From: JAVKSM01 sp039583705
Lineage (GTDB): Bacteria; Actinomycetota; Actinomycetes; Mycobacteriales; Pseudonocardiaceae
DNA: 28,817 nucleotides
Assembly: GCA_039583705.1 (NCBI GenBank)
Contig: JAVKSM010000027.1
Location: forward strand, 1-28,817
Direction of reading: 5' to 3'
A model generated the notes under the pieces. That model had not been told where the DNA came from and did no database searches. It saw nothing but the letters and a program-made list of their open reading frames with translations. Numbering within the stretch: position 1 is the stretch's first letter; each line of letters starts with the position of its first letter. A program made the position numbers and the translations under genes. Of this stretch, positions 7,191 through 14,593 are shown one piece after another.

Positions 7191-8195
7191 GTGTACGCGA
7201 TCACGATACGGGAACCCGGCGGCCCGGACGTCCTGCAGTGGACCGAGCAGCCCGACCCCGAACCCGGCCCCGACGACGTGCTCGTCGACGTCGTCGCCAC
7301 CGCGGTCAACCGCGCCGACCTGTTGCAGCGACAGGGCCGCTACCCGCCACCGCCGGGCGCCTCCGAGGTCCCCGGCCTGGAGTGCTCCGGGCGGATCTCG
7401 CGGCTCGGGGCCGGCGTCGCCGGCTGGTCGCCGGGCGACGAGGTCTGCGCGCTGCTGTCCGGCGGCGGCTACGCGGAGCGGGTCGTCGTCCCCGCCTCCC
7501 ACCTGCTGCCGGTGCCCGAGGGGGTCAGCCTCGTCGACGCCGGCGGGCTGCCCGAGGTGGCCTGCACGGTGTGGTCCAACCTGGTCGGCCAGGCCGGGCT
7601 GCAGGCCGGCGAGTTCGTCCTCGTCCACGGCGGCACCGGCGGCATCGGGACGCACGCCATCCAGGTGGCCCGCGCCCTCGGCGCCCGGGTGGCCGCCACC
7701 GGCAGGGCGGGTCGGCTCGACCGGGCACGGGAGCTCGGCGCCGAGATCGTCGTCGACTACCGCGACGAGGACTTCGTCGCGGCGGTCCGCGACGCCACCA
7801 ACGGAGCCGGCGCCGACGTCATCCTCGACAACATGGGCGCGTCCTACCTGGAGCGCAACGTCGTCGCGCTCGCCCCCGGCGGCCGGCTGGTGATCATCGG
7901 ACTGCAGGGCGGCACCACCGCTGAGATCAACCTCGACATGCTGCTGCGCAAGCGCGCCAGCGTGGCGGCCACCACTCTGCGCGGGCGACCCACCGGCGGC
8001 GCCCACGGCAAAGGGGCCATCGTCTCCGCGGTCCGCGGCCAGCTCTGGCCGCTGGTCGCCGACGGCCGGGTGCGGCCGGTCGTGTACGCGCGGATGCCGA
8101 TCCGGCAGGCGGCACAGGCGCACCGGATGCTCGAGGCCGGTGGTGTCGTCGGCAAGGTCGTCATGACCGTCCAGCCCTCCAGTGACCCGTCGTGA
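7191..8195 (+). CDS. NAD(P)H quinone oxidoreductase, zinc-independent MDR family
   Basis: A 334-residue medium-chain dehydrogenase/reductase of the PIG3/quinone-oxidoreductase branch. The GroES-like N-terminal domain contains VNRADLLQRQGRYPPPPGAS and a GLECSGRI strand. The Rossmann part shows VHGGTGGIGTHAIQVARALG (about residues 144-163) and ATGRAGRLDRARELGAE. It closes with MLEAGGVVGKVVMTV. Zinc-binding cysteines of classical alcohol dehydrogenases are absent, as expected for the family, which reduces quinones or other activated carbonyls with NADPH. I chose GTG 7191 because the protein begins with the family-typical MYAITIREPGGPDVLQW; an open frame continues upstream to 7098 but overlaps the divergent gene. 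M. tuberculosis Rv3777, near bpa, is a similar protein (recalled). Confidence 0.92.
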   Translation: MYAITIREPGGPDVLQWTEQPDPEPGPDDVLVDVVATAVNRADLLQRQGRYPPPPGASEVPGLECSGRISRLGAGVAGWSPGDEVCALLSGGGYAERVVVPASHLLPVPEGVSLVDAGGLPEVACTVWSNLVGQAGLQAGEFVLVHGGTGGIGTHAIQVARALGARVAATGRAGRLDRARELGAEIVVDYRDEDFVAAVRDATNGAGADVILDNMGASYLERNVVALAPGGRLVIIGLQGGTTAEINLDMLLRKRASVAATTLRGRPTGGAHGKGAIVSAVRGQLWPLVADGRVRPVVYARMPIRQAAQAHRMLEAGGVVGKVVMTVQPSSDPS

Positions 8196-8304
8196 CCGAG
8201 GCGGTGAACCTCTCGTTGCCCTCACCACCATCCGGGGGCGAAAGCTCGCAACGAGGTTGCCTCCCGGGTCGCGGCGCCGCGGCGGCCGGGGCCAGGATGG
8301 AGCC

Positions 8305-8871
8305 ATGAGCGAGCCAACTCCCGGCCCCGCCCCGGACCCGGACGGCGAGCAGGTGGTCGTCATCGGACCGGACGGCAGCCCGGTCGGCACGATGCGGGTG
8401 CCCGACGGCGGAAGCGACCCCGCCGGAGCGGGCACCGAGGTCGCCGAGATGGTGGAGCAGCCGGCCAAGGTCATGCGCATCGGCACGATGATCAAGCAGC
8501 TACTCGACGAGGTACGTGCCGCGCCGCTCGACGACGCCAGCCGCAACCGCCTCAAGGAGATCCACGCCACGTCCGTCCGGGAGCTGGAGGACGGCCTGGC
8601 ACCCGAGCTGCGCGAGGAGCTGGCCCGGCTCTCGCTGCCGTTCAACGAGGACACCACGCCCTCCGACGCCGAGCTGCGGATCGCGCACGCGCAGCTCGTC
8701 GGCTGGTTGGAAGGGCTGTTCCACGGCATCCAGACCGCGCTGTTCGCCCAGCAGATGGCGGCGAGGGCGCAGCTCGAGCAGATGCGCCGCGGGCTGCCGG
8801 CGGGGATCACCGGACGCGGTCCCGAGCAGCCCGAGCCGGGTCTCGGCCGGGGCACCGGCCAGTACCTCTAG
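8305..8871 (+). CDS. bpa: Bacterial proteasome activator Bpa (PafE)
   Basis: This 188-residue protein matches the Rv3780/DUF2587 family. After an acidic disordered N-terminus (1-48) comes the conserved helical core EQPAKVMRIGTMIKQLLDEV (51-70), then RNRLKEIHATSVRELEDGLA and LVGWLEGLFHGIQTALFAQQ. The last four residues are GQYL, the motif that docks into the 20S proteasome alpha-ring and opens its gate (established for M. tuberculosis). The protein forms a dodecameric ring that delivers unfolded proteins to the proteasome without ATP. ATG 8305 follows AGGATGGAG at 8294-8302. It lies 109 bp downstream of the oxidoreductase gene in the same direction and is convergent with the helicase gene. The strong conservation shows that the host carries a 20S proteasome. 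Confidence 0.97.
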   Translation: MSEPTPGPAPDPDGEQVVVIGPDGSPVGTMRVPDGGSDPAGAGTEVAEMVEQPAKVMRIGTMIKQLLDEVRAAPLDDASRNRLKEIHATSVRELEDGLAPELREELARLSLPFNEDTTPSDAELRIAHAQLVGWLEGLFHGIQTALFAQQMAARAQLEQMRRGLPAGITGRGPEQPEPGLGRGTGQYL

Positions 8872-8886
8872 ATACGCCGCTGAACC

Positions 8887-8904
8887 CACCCGCAAGCCCG
8901 GGTG
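8887..8904. terminator. Hairpin between convergent bpa and helicase genes
   Basis: CACCCG-CAAGCC-CGGGTG forms a 6-bp GC-rich stem with a 6-nt loop in the 67-bp gap between the two stop codons. There is no U-tract, as is usual in GC-rich actinobacteria. It could act in both directions; activity is inferred. Confidence 0.35.
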
Positions 8905-8938
8905 ATCAACTCCAGAGCACGGGCCGGCGGGTCAGGGG

Positions 8939-10333
8939 TCAGTGCCGGGATCGGCGCGACGGCCCGGAACGGCGGGGCGCCGGCCGGCGGGGAGCCCGGA
9001 CCGGTGGGGCGGGCACCGGGGCGTCGGGGACCGACACGCCACTGGGCTCGCGGGCGCCCGCGAGGCGGGACAGTGCGGTGTCACCCGCGCGCACCTGCAT
9101 CACGGCCGGCCGTACTCCGGCCTGCCGGGTCATGGTCTCCACCTCGTGCCGCTGGTCGGGCAGCACGAGGGTCAGCACGAGGCCGGGTTCCCCGGCGCGC
9201 GCCGTCCGGCCGGCGCGGTGCAGGTAGGCCTTGGGCTCGGTTGGCGGGTCGACGTGCACGACGAGGCTGACGTCCGCCACATGGATCCCCCGGGCGGCCA
9301 CGTCGGTGGCCACCAGGACCGGGACCGTGCCGTCCCGGAACTGCGCGAGGATGCGGGTGCGGGCGTTCTGCGCCTTGCCGCCGTGCAGCGCCCCGGCGGT
9401 GACGCCGATCCGGCGCAGTTGCTTGGCGAGCCGGTCCGCGCCGTGCTTGGTGCGCACGAACATCAGCGTGCGACCCTCGCGGGCTCCGAGTGAGGCGACG
9501 ACCGGCGTCTTGTCCGCCGCGGTGATGAGCAGCAGGTGGTGCGCCATCGTCGCGACGCTGGCCGTGGCGGGAGCCACCGAGTGGATCAGCGGATCGGTGA
9601 GGTAGGTGCGGATCAGGGCGTCGACCTCGCGGTCCAGGGTCGCGGAGAACAGCAGCCGCTGGCCGTCGAAGGGCACCAGGTCGAGGATGACGCGCACCTG
9701 CGGCAAGAAGCCCATGTCGGCCATCTGGTCAGCCTCGTCCAGCGTGGTGGTCTCCACCTCCGACAGCCGGCAGGTGCCGTTCCGGAGATGGTCGTTGAGC
9801 CGCCCGGGCGTGGCGACGAGCACGTCGATGCCGCGCCGCAGCGCCTCGGTCTGCCGCGTGAAGGACGTGCCGCCGACCATGCTGTGCACGCTCAGCTGCA
9901 ACGCCCGGGCGTACGGCTCGAGGGCATCAGCGACCTGCATCGCGAGCTCGCGGGTGGGCACGAGCACCAGCCCGCGCGGGTGGTGCGGCCGGGCGGTGCG
10001 GCCGGCCAGGCGGACCAGCATCGCGAGCCCGAAGGCCATGGTCTTGCCAGAGCCGGTCGACGCGCGGCCCAGCACGTCGGCGCCGACGAGTGCGTCGGGC
10101 AGCGCCGCGGCCTGGATGGGGAACGGGTCGATGAGGCCGCGGTGGGCCAGCTCGGCCACCAGCACCGCGGGCAAACCCAGCTCGGCGAAGGATGGCGTCG
10201 ACTCGGCGGGCAGGGCGACCGGCTCGACCGCTGGCGCCGGCGTGGACGAGATCGCGGCCGGGCGCCGGGTTCGGGAACGGCTGGATCGGGGACGTGACGG
10301 AGCTGACACGAGAGCCTTCCTGGGACACGTCAC
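8939..10333 (-). CDS. DEAD-box ATP-dependent RNA helicase
   Basis: A 464-residue two-domain superfamily 2 RNA helicase, probably acting in RNA unwinding, ribosome assembly or mRNA decay. A basic, Ser/Pro-rich leader (1-47) precedes the Q-motif region (FAELGLPAVLVAELAHRGLI, DPFPIQAAALP). Motif I is ASTGSGKTMAFG, followed by Ia PTRELAMQ, Ib VATPGRL, the DEAD box LDEADQMADMGF and SAT in LLFSATLD. In domain 2, motifs V (VATDVAARGIHV) and VI (HRAGRTARAG) are complete. The tail (about 440-464) is Pro/Arg-rich, like the RNA-binding tails of RhlE-type proteins. The GTG at 10333 has GGAG 7 nt upstream. A start further inside is possible because the leader is poorly conserved in the family. It is divergent from arabinosyltransferase 1 across 252 bp. 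Confidence 0.95.
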   Translation of the reverse strand: MTCPRKALVSAPSRPRSSRSRTRRPAAISSTPAPAVEPVALPAESTPSFAELGLPAVLVAELAHRGLIDPFPIQAAALPDALVGADVLGRASTGSGKTMAFGLAMLVRLAGRTARPHHPRGLVLVPTRELAMQVADALEPYARALQLSVHSMVGGTSFTRQTEALRRGIDVLVATPGRLNDHLRNGTCRLSEVETTTLDEADQMADMGFLPQVRVILDLVPFDGQRLLFSATLDREVDALIRTYLTDPLIHSVAPATASVATMAHHLLLITAADKTPVVASLGAREGRTLMFVRTKHGADRLAKQLRRIGVTAGALHGGKAQNARTRILAQFRDGTVPVLVATDVAARGIHVADVSLVVHVDPPTEPKAYLHRAGRTARAGEPGLVLTLVLPDQRHEVETMTRQAGVRPAVMQVRAGDTALSRLAGAREPSGVSVPDAPVPAPPVRAPRRPAPRRSGPSRRSRH

Positions 10334-10573
10334 GGGGAGGCTCCGCGGCAGCGCTGCTGGTCACGAAGACGGAGCCCGGTAGCGACCGGGAGCACCGGCG
10401 TTCCAGACCTGCGGGCCGGGGAGAGCGGAAACGGTTCCGCACCCGGGTGCTGCGATCAAATCTACCAGGCGGCCGGAGCGGCGCGAGCCGTGCGCTGCGC
10501 GTGCCTGCCCGCTGGCTCGCCACCGACCGCAGCAAGGGCGCGCCACCCACCATCGCACGCGCGCCCCCCTGGC

Positions 10574-10579
10574 TAGCCT
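10574..10579 (+). promoter_or_regulatory. TAGCCT -10 element of arabinosyltransferase 1
   Basis: TAGCCT is followed by 6 nt and then the GTG start at 10586. No Shine-Dalgarno is visible, which suggests a leaderless transcript. The same hexamer precedes arabinosyltransferase 2 and dprE1. Confidence 0.5.
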
Positions 10580-10585
10580 CTACGC

Positions 10586-13500
10586 GTGCTGACGGGCGAG
10601 CACACCGGCACCGACGTCCGGGGCCGGCCCCCGGTCGCGCCGGCCCCGCGGGTCGCGCGGCCGTACGCGCCACGGTGGCTGCGCTGGCTGGCCGTCCTGC
10701 TCGGCGCCCTCGGCACCCTGCTCGCGCTGGTGTTTCCGCTGCTGCCGGTGCGCCAGGACACCGCTGAGCTGCGCTGGCCGACCGTCGAGCACGGAACGGC
10801 GCCGGTCACGGCGCCGTTGGTGTCCTACCGCCCGGAGTCGCTGCGGGCCAGCATCGGCTGCCAGGCCATCCGGGACCTCGATGCCCGCACCGCCGGCCGC
10901 GCGGTCGTGCTGTCCACCACCCCGCCGGCTTCGCCGACCGGCCCGCTCGTCGGGATGACCCTCGAGGTGACCGACGGCAAGCTGCTGCTCACCAACCGCG
11001 GCCGACAGCTCGCGACCGGCACCGTGCCGGCCGGCGCCTGCACCGTCGACATCACCTCCGACGTCCACGCGACGACCGTGGTCGTCGGCGGCACCCGGCT
11101 CGTCGCCCAGAGCGGTGACGTCCGCCCGCAGGTGGTCGGGGTGTACTCCGACCTGGACGGGACCCGGGACCGCATCACCGGCACCAGCGTGCGGATCACC
11201 GTCGACACCAGGTTCGTCACCACGGCGAGCGCACTGAAGATCACCGCCGGGGCGCTCGCCGGGCTCGCCTTCCTGGGCAGCCTGTGGGCGCTGCACGCGC
11301 TGGACGTCCGCGCCGGGCGCCGGGCGCCGCGGCTGGCGCCCCGCGGTTGGTGGCGTCCGACCACACGCGACGTCGCGGTGGTGGTCGTGCTCGCGGCCTG
11401 GCTGCTCATCGGCAGCCTCACCTCGGACGACGGCTACATCCTCACGATGGTCCGAGCGCGCGACGCGACCGGCTACGTCGGCAACTACTACCGCTGGTTC
11501 GACGTGCCCGAGGCGCCGTTCGGTTGGTTCTACGAGGTGTACTCGGCATGGGTCCGGCTGCCCGGGATCGGCCTGTCCGCGCCGTGGCTGCGGCTGCCGT
11601 CGTTCCTCATGGGCGTGCTGTCCTGGCTGCTCATCAGCCGCGAGATGCTGCCCCGGCTCGGCCGGCAGGTGCGCCGCAGCGCCGCCGCCGGCTGGGCGGC
11701 CGCGGCGGTGTTCTGCTGCTTCTGGCTGCCCTACGACAACGGGCTGCGGCCCGAGCCGGTGGTGGTGGTCAGCGCGCTGCTGGCACTGTGCGCGGTGGAG
11801 CGGGCGGTGGCGACCCGGCGGCTGGTGCCGGTCGCGCTCGGGCTGGTCGCCGCCGCCTTCGCCGTCGCCGCGACCCCGACCGGCCTGATCGCCGTCGCCC
11901 CCTTCCTCGCCGCGGGACGTCCGCTGCTGCGGCTGGTGCGGCACCGGGCCGGGTTCGGGTGGGCCACGGTGCTCGCGCCGATCCTCGCCTCGGGCACCGT
12001 CGTGCTCGTCGCGGTGTTCGCCGACCAGACCCTGGCCGCGGTGCTGGAAGCGATCCGGGTGCGCACCCAGATCGGCCCGAACCTGTCGTGGTTCCAGGAA
12101 CCGCTGCGCTACCAGGCGCTGTTCTCCGACAGTCCCGACGGGTCGCTGGCGCGGCGGTTCCCGGTGCTGCTGCTGTTGTTGTGCGTCGCGGTGTGCCTGG
12201 TGGTGCTTCTGCGCCGCACCCGGATCCAGGGCGCCGCGCTCGGCCCGAGCCGCCGCCTCATCGGCAGCACGCTGGTCTCCTTCGCCCTGCTGGCGCTGAC
12301 CCCGACGAAGTGGACCCACCACTTCGGGGCCTTCGCGGCGCTCGGCGCCGGGACGGCGGCGCTCGCGGCGCTGGCGACCAGCGCGTCGGTGCTGCGCTCG
12401 AAACGCAACCGCTCGGTGTTCACGGCCGGGGTGTTCGGCGTCGCCGCCCTCGCCTTCACCGGCCCCAACTCCTGGTGGTACGTCTCGGACTGGCGGGCTT
12501 TCTCCGCCGACTCGCCACCCGCGCTGCTCGGCCACTCGGGGGCCTCGTTCCTCCTGCTCGCCGCGGCCGGGTGCCTGGTGGTGGCCGTCATCGAGCACAT
12601 GCGCGGGCTGGAGACCGACCGCGTCGACTGGGCCGGTCCGGGCCCCGCGATCCGGCCGGAGCGGCACGGCCGAGCGTTGCGGCTGGGATCGGCGCCGCTG
12701 GCGGTGGTCTGCGGCCTCCTGGTGCTCTTCGAGATCGCCTCGATGGCGCAGGGCATGGCCCTCTCCTCCGGCAGCTACTCCCTGGGGATGGACATCCTCA
12801 CGTCCAAGCCGGGCAGCAGTTGCGGGCTGTCGGACAAGGTGCTCGTCGAAGCCCACCCGGCCGACGGGGTGCTCTCGCCGCTGCATCCGGTCGCTCCGGC
12901 GACGCTGGACCCCGCCAACGCGCCGATCACCGAGGGCTTCGTGCGCAACGGCGTCCCGCCGCCCGGCGGCGGCACCGGCGCCTCCGAGCAGGACTACACG
13001 CTGACCAACGGCCTCGGCGGCGACAACGCGCCGGTGTGGGGCAGCTACGACCCGGGCGGCAGCCCGATCGGCGAGCTGCGCACGGCCTGGTTCGGCCTGC
13101 CGCTGGCCGCGCGGCGCGGTGACGTGCCGCTGGTGGTCAGTGCCGCCGGCCGGTTGCGGGACGGCAACTCGCTGACCCTGCAGTTCGGCCTGCCCACCTC
13201 CAACGGCGTCCAGGTCATCGACTCGGTGCGGCTCGACGACCAGCAGAGCGGCGAGCCGACCTGGCGCGACCTGCGGGTGAACCTCAGCGGACGTCCCGCG
13301 GCCCTGGCCGACCAGGTCCGGGTGGTCGCCGAGGACCGCAGCCTCGGCCCGGACGGCTGGCTGGCCATCACCCCGCCGCGGGTGCCGAAGCTGGTTCCGC
13401 TGTCGCAGGTCGTCGGCCGCGACACCCCGATGTACCTGGAGTGGCCGGTCGGGTTCCCCAACCCCTGCCTGCGCCCGTTCGCGGTGCACGACGGCATCGC

Positions 13501-13804
13501 CGAGATGCCCGCCTACCGGCTCATCGCCGACGACAGCGAGCTCCGCAACGGCGGCCTGGACTGGTCCGATGCCCCTGCTGGCGGGCCGATGGGTTGGCTG
13601 AGCGTGGCCGCGCGGCAGCAGGTCGTGCCCGCCTACCTCGCCGGGGACTGGCCGCGGGACTGGGGCGAGCTGCGGCTCATCCGGCCCTACGCGCCGAACG
13701 CCGTCGCGCCGGACGTGGTCCACGGGCAGGTGCAGCGCTGGGGCTGGTACTCAACCGGCCCGCTGGGTGATCCACCCCCCGGCACGCCGACGCTTGAGCG
13801 CTAG
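10586..13804 (+). CDS. Emb-type arabinosyltransferase 1 (EmbB/EmbC-like)
   Basis: This 1072-residue membrane GT-C glycosyltransferase transfers arabinofuranose from decaprenyl-phospho-arabinose to the growing arabinan of arabinogalactan or a lipoglycan. A first membrane helix (about 31-53) precedes a periplasmic jelly-roll-like domain (about 54-210). The multi-helix GT-C core begins near 215. The catalytic loop SDDGYILTMVRARDATGYVG holds Asp281-Asp282; M. tuberculosis EmbB has DDGYILGM here, and the Met equivalent to ethambutol-resistance position 306 is conserved. Other family signatures are NNGLRPE-like DNGLRPEPVVV, FADQTLAAVLEAIRVRTQIG and TPTKWTHHFGAFAALG. The C-terminal carbohydrate-binding half runs from about 770 to the end. 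GTG 10586 is supported by the leaderless -10. The stop codon directly abuts that of the convergent gtrA. Whether it is the EmbA, EmbB or EmbC counterpart cannot be decided by eye. Confidence 0.95.
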   Translation: MLTGEHTGTDVRGRPPVAPAPRVARPYAPRWLRWLAVLLGALGTLLALVFPLLPVRQDTAELRWPTVEHGTAPVTAPLVSYRPESLRASIGCQAIRDLDARTAGRAVVLSTTPPASPTGPLVGMTLEVTDGKLLLTNRGRQLATGTVPAGACTVDITSDVHATTVVVGGTRLVAQSGDVRPQVVGVYSDLDGTRDRITGTSVRITVDTRFVTTASALKITAGALAGLAFLGSLWALHALDVRAGRRAPRLAPRGWWRPTTRDVAVVVVLAAWLLIGSLTSDDGYILTMVRARDATGYVGNYYRWFDVPEAPFGWFYEVYSAWVRLPGIGLSAPWLRLPSFLMGVLSWLLISREMLPRLGRQVRRSAAAGWAAAAVFCCFWLPYDNGLRPEPVVVVSALLALCAVERAVATRRLVPVALGLVAAAFAVAATPTGLIAVAPFLAAGRPLLRLVRHRAGFGWATVLAPILASGTVVLVAVFADQTLAAVLEAIRVRTQIGPNLSWFQEPLRYQALFSDSPDGSLARRFPVLLLLLCVAVCLVVLLRRTRIQGAALGPSRRLIGSTLVSFALLALTPTKWTHHFGAFAALGAGTAALAALATSASVLRSKRNRSVFTAGVFGVAALAFTGPNSWWYVSDWRAFSADSPPALLGHSGASFLLLAAAGCLVVAVIEHMRGLETDRVDWAGPGPAIRPERHGRALRLGSAPLAVVCGLLVLFEIASMAQGMALSSGSYSLGMDILTSKPGSSCGLSDKVLVEAHPADGVLSPLHPVAPATLDPANAPITEGFVRNGVPPPGGGTGASEQDYTLTNGLGGDNAPVWGSYDPGGSPIGELRTAWFGLPLAARRGDVPLVVSAAGRLRDGNSLTLQFGLPTSNGVQVIDSVRLDDQQSGEPTWRDLRVNLSGRPAALADQVRVVAEDRSLGPDGWLAITPPRVPKLVPLSQVVGRDTPMYLEWPVGFPNPCLRPFAVHDGIAEMPAYRLIADDSELRNGGLDWSDAPAGGPMGWLSVAARQQVVPAYLAGDWPRDWGELRLIRPYAPNAVAPDVVHGQVQRWGWYSTGPLGDPPPGTPTLER

Positions 13805-14554
13805 CTAGCTGGCTTGGGCCGGCTGGCTGGCTTGGGCCGGCTGGCTGGCTTGGGCCGGCTGGCTGGCTTGGGCCGGCTGGCTGGNNNNNNNNNNNNNNNN
13901 NNNNNNNNNNNNNNNNNNNNNNNNNNNNNNNNNNNNNNNNNNNNNNNNNNNNNNNNNNNNNNNNNNNNNNNNNNNNNNNNNNNNGCTGGCTTGGGCCGGC
14001 TGGCTGGCTTGGGCCGGCTGGCTGGCTTGGGCCGGCTGGCTGGCTTGGGCCGGCTGGCTGGTTTGGCGGTCGGGCATGTCCTGACCGTCGACTGACCCGG
14101 AACGGAACACCACCGTTCGCAGCGTCACAAAGTTGATCGTGGTGGCGGTGCCCTGCGCGACGACCCAGGCGACCGTCACCCGCAGCGGGAGGCCCGGCAG
14201 CGTCGCCAGCATCAGCGCGTTCACGCCCACGTTGACGAAGAACGTCACCGCGTACAGTGCCAGGAACCCGGCAAAGCGCCCCGAACCCCCGACCGCCCGG
14301 AAGGTGAAACGGCGGTTGAGCAGGTAGGCCGTCGCCGTCCCACACCCGAAGCTGCACGCCTTCGCCCCGGTCGGACCCAGCCCGACGTGGAGCAGCGCCT
14401 GGTACACGCCGTAGTCGACCAGCGCCGAGATCCCCCCGATGACCATGAACCGGACCAGTTGGCCGGCCAGCCGGGGATCGCTGCGGGCGCCGGCCGGCGG
14501 GGTGGTGGCCGGCGGGGTGGCCGGCGAGGTGGGGGTCAGCCGGGTGAGGGTCAC
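13805..14554 (-). CDS. GtrA-like membrane protein with C-terminal hexapeptide repeats
   Basis: The core (about residues 28-155) is a four-helix GtrA-family protein: LVRFMVIGGISALVDYGVYQ, then FGCGTATAYLLNRRFTFR, FLALYAVTFFVNVGVNALML and a last helix ending TINFVTLRTVVF. Such proteins are thought to assist translocation of polyprenyl-phosphate-linked sugars. M. tuberculosis Rv3789 beside dprE1 is the cell-wall counterpart. Unlike the usual short family members, this one has a tail of (QPAQAS)n read from an 18-bp tandem repeat. It is interrupted by 100 N, so the true length is unknown. The frame stays open on both sides of the gap and ends at a TAG (13805-13807) touching the stop of arabinosyltransferase 1. 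GTG 14554 has TAGGCT 8 nt upstream. It shares a short divergent promoter region with arabinosyltransferase 2. Confidence 0.88.
   Translation of the reverse strand: MTLTRLTPTSPATPPATTPPAGARSDPRLAGQLVRFMVIGGISALVDYGVYQALLHVGLGPTGAKACSFGCGTATAYLLNRRFTFRAVGGSGRFAGFLALYAVTFFVNVGVNALMLATLPGLPLRVTVAWVVAQGTATTINFVTLRTVVFRSGSVDGQDMPDRQTSQPAQASQPAQASQPAQASQPAQASXXXXXXXXXXXXXXXXXXXXXXXXXXXXXXXXXXSQPAQASQPAQASQPAQASQPAQAS
13808..14061. repeat. 18-bp tandem repeat array inside gtrA
   Basis: The unit CTTGGGCCGGCTGGCTGG occurs four times at 13813-13884 and four times at 13990-14061, all perfect, with the assembly gap between. On the minus strand each unit encodes QPAQAS. Perfect identity between units suggests recent expansion. 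The 5 bases right of the gap are the last 5 of a unit, so if the array is uninterrupted the missing length is 13 plus a multiple of 18 bp, not 100. Confidence 0.95.
13885..13984. other. Assembly gap, 100 N
   Basis: Exactly 100 N, the conventional placeholder for a gap of unknown length, placed within the tandem repeat. The assembler evidently could not size the array. Confidence 0.98.
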
Positions 14555-14562
14555 GGCCCGGC

Positions 14563-14568
14563 AGCCTA
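14563..14568 (-). promoter_or_regulatory. TAGGCT -10 element of gtrA
   Basis: On the minus strand TAGGCT lies 8 nt before the GTG at 14554. It sits 12 bp from the divergent TAGCCT of arabinosyltransferase 2, so the two promoters overlap and probably compete or are co-controlled. Confidence 0.45.
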
Positions 14569-14580
14569 CTGGCCCCCGGA

Positions 14581-14586
14581 TAGCCT
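14581..14586 (+). promoter_or_regulatory. TAGCCT -10 element of arabinosyltransferase 2
   Basis: TAGCCT is followed by 7 nt and the GTG at 14594, again a leaderless arrangement. Confidence 0.5.
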
Positions 14587-14593
14587 TCCGCGG

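Noticed and set aside
6254..7924. Long plus-strand open frame (556 residues) over the tRNA, GNAT and oxidoreductase genes
   Set aside because: It is Arg/Pro/Gly-rich and covers a tRNA and two well-supported genes.
6483..8855. 790-residue minus-strand open frame
   Set aside because: It lies over the oxidoreductase and bpa genes on the other strand and has shadow composition.
10580..13723. 1047-residue minus-strand open frame opposite arabinosyltransferase 1
   Set aside because: Its His/Arg/Gln-rich sequence is typical of the antisense of GC-rich genes; the plus frame has full Emb signatures.
13808..14061. CRISPR-like array
   Set aside because: The units are contiguous 18-bp tandem repeats without spacers and are translated within gtrA.
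14387..14593. Upstream extension of arabinosyltransferase 2
   Set aside because: The extension runs antisense through gtrA and lacks Emb sequence; GTG 14594 has a suitable promoter.
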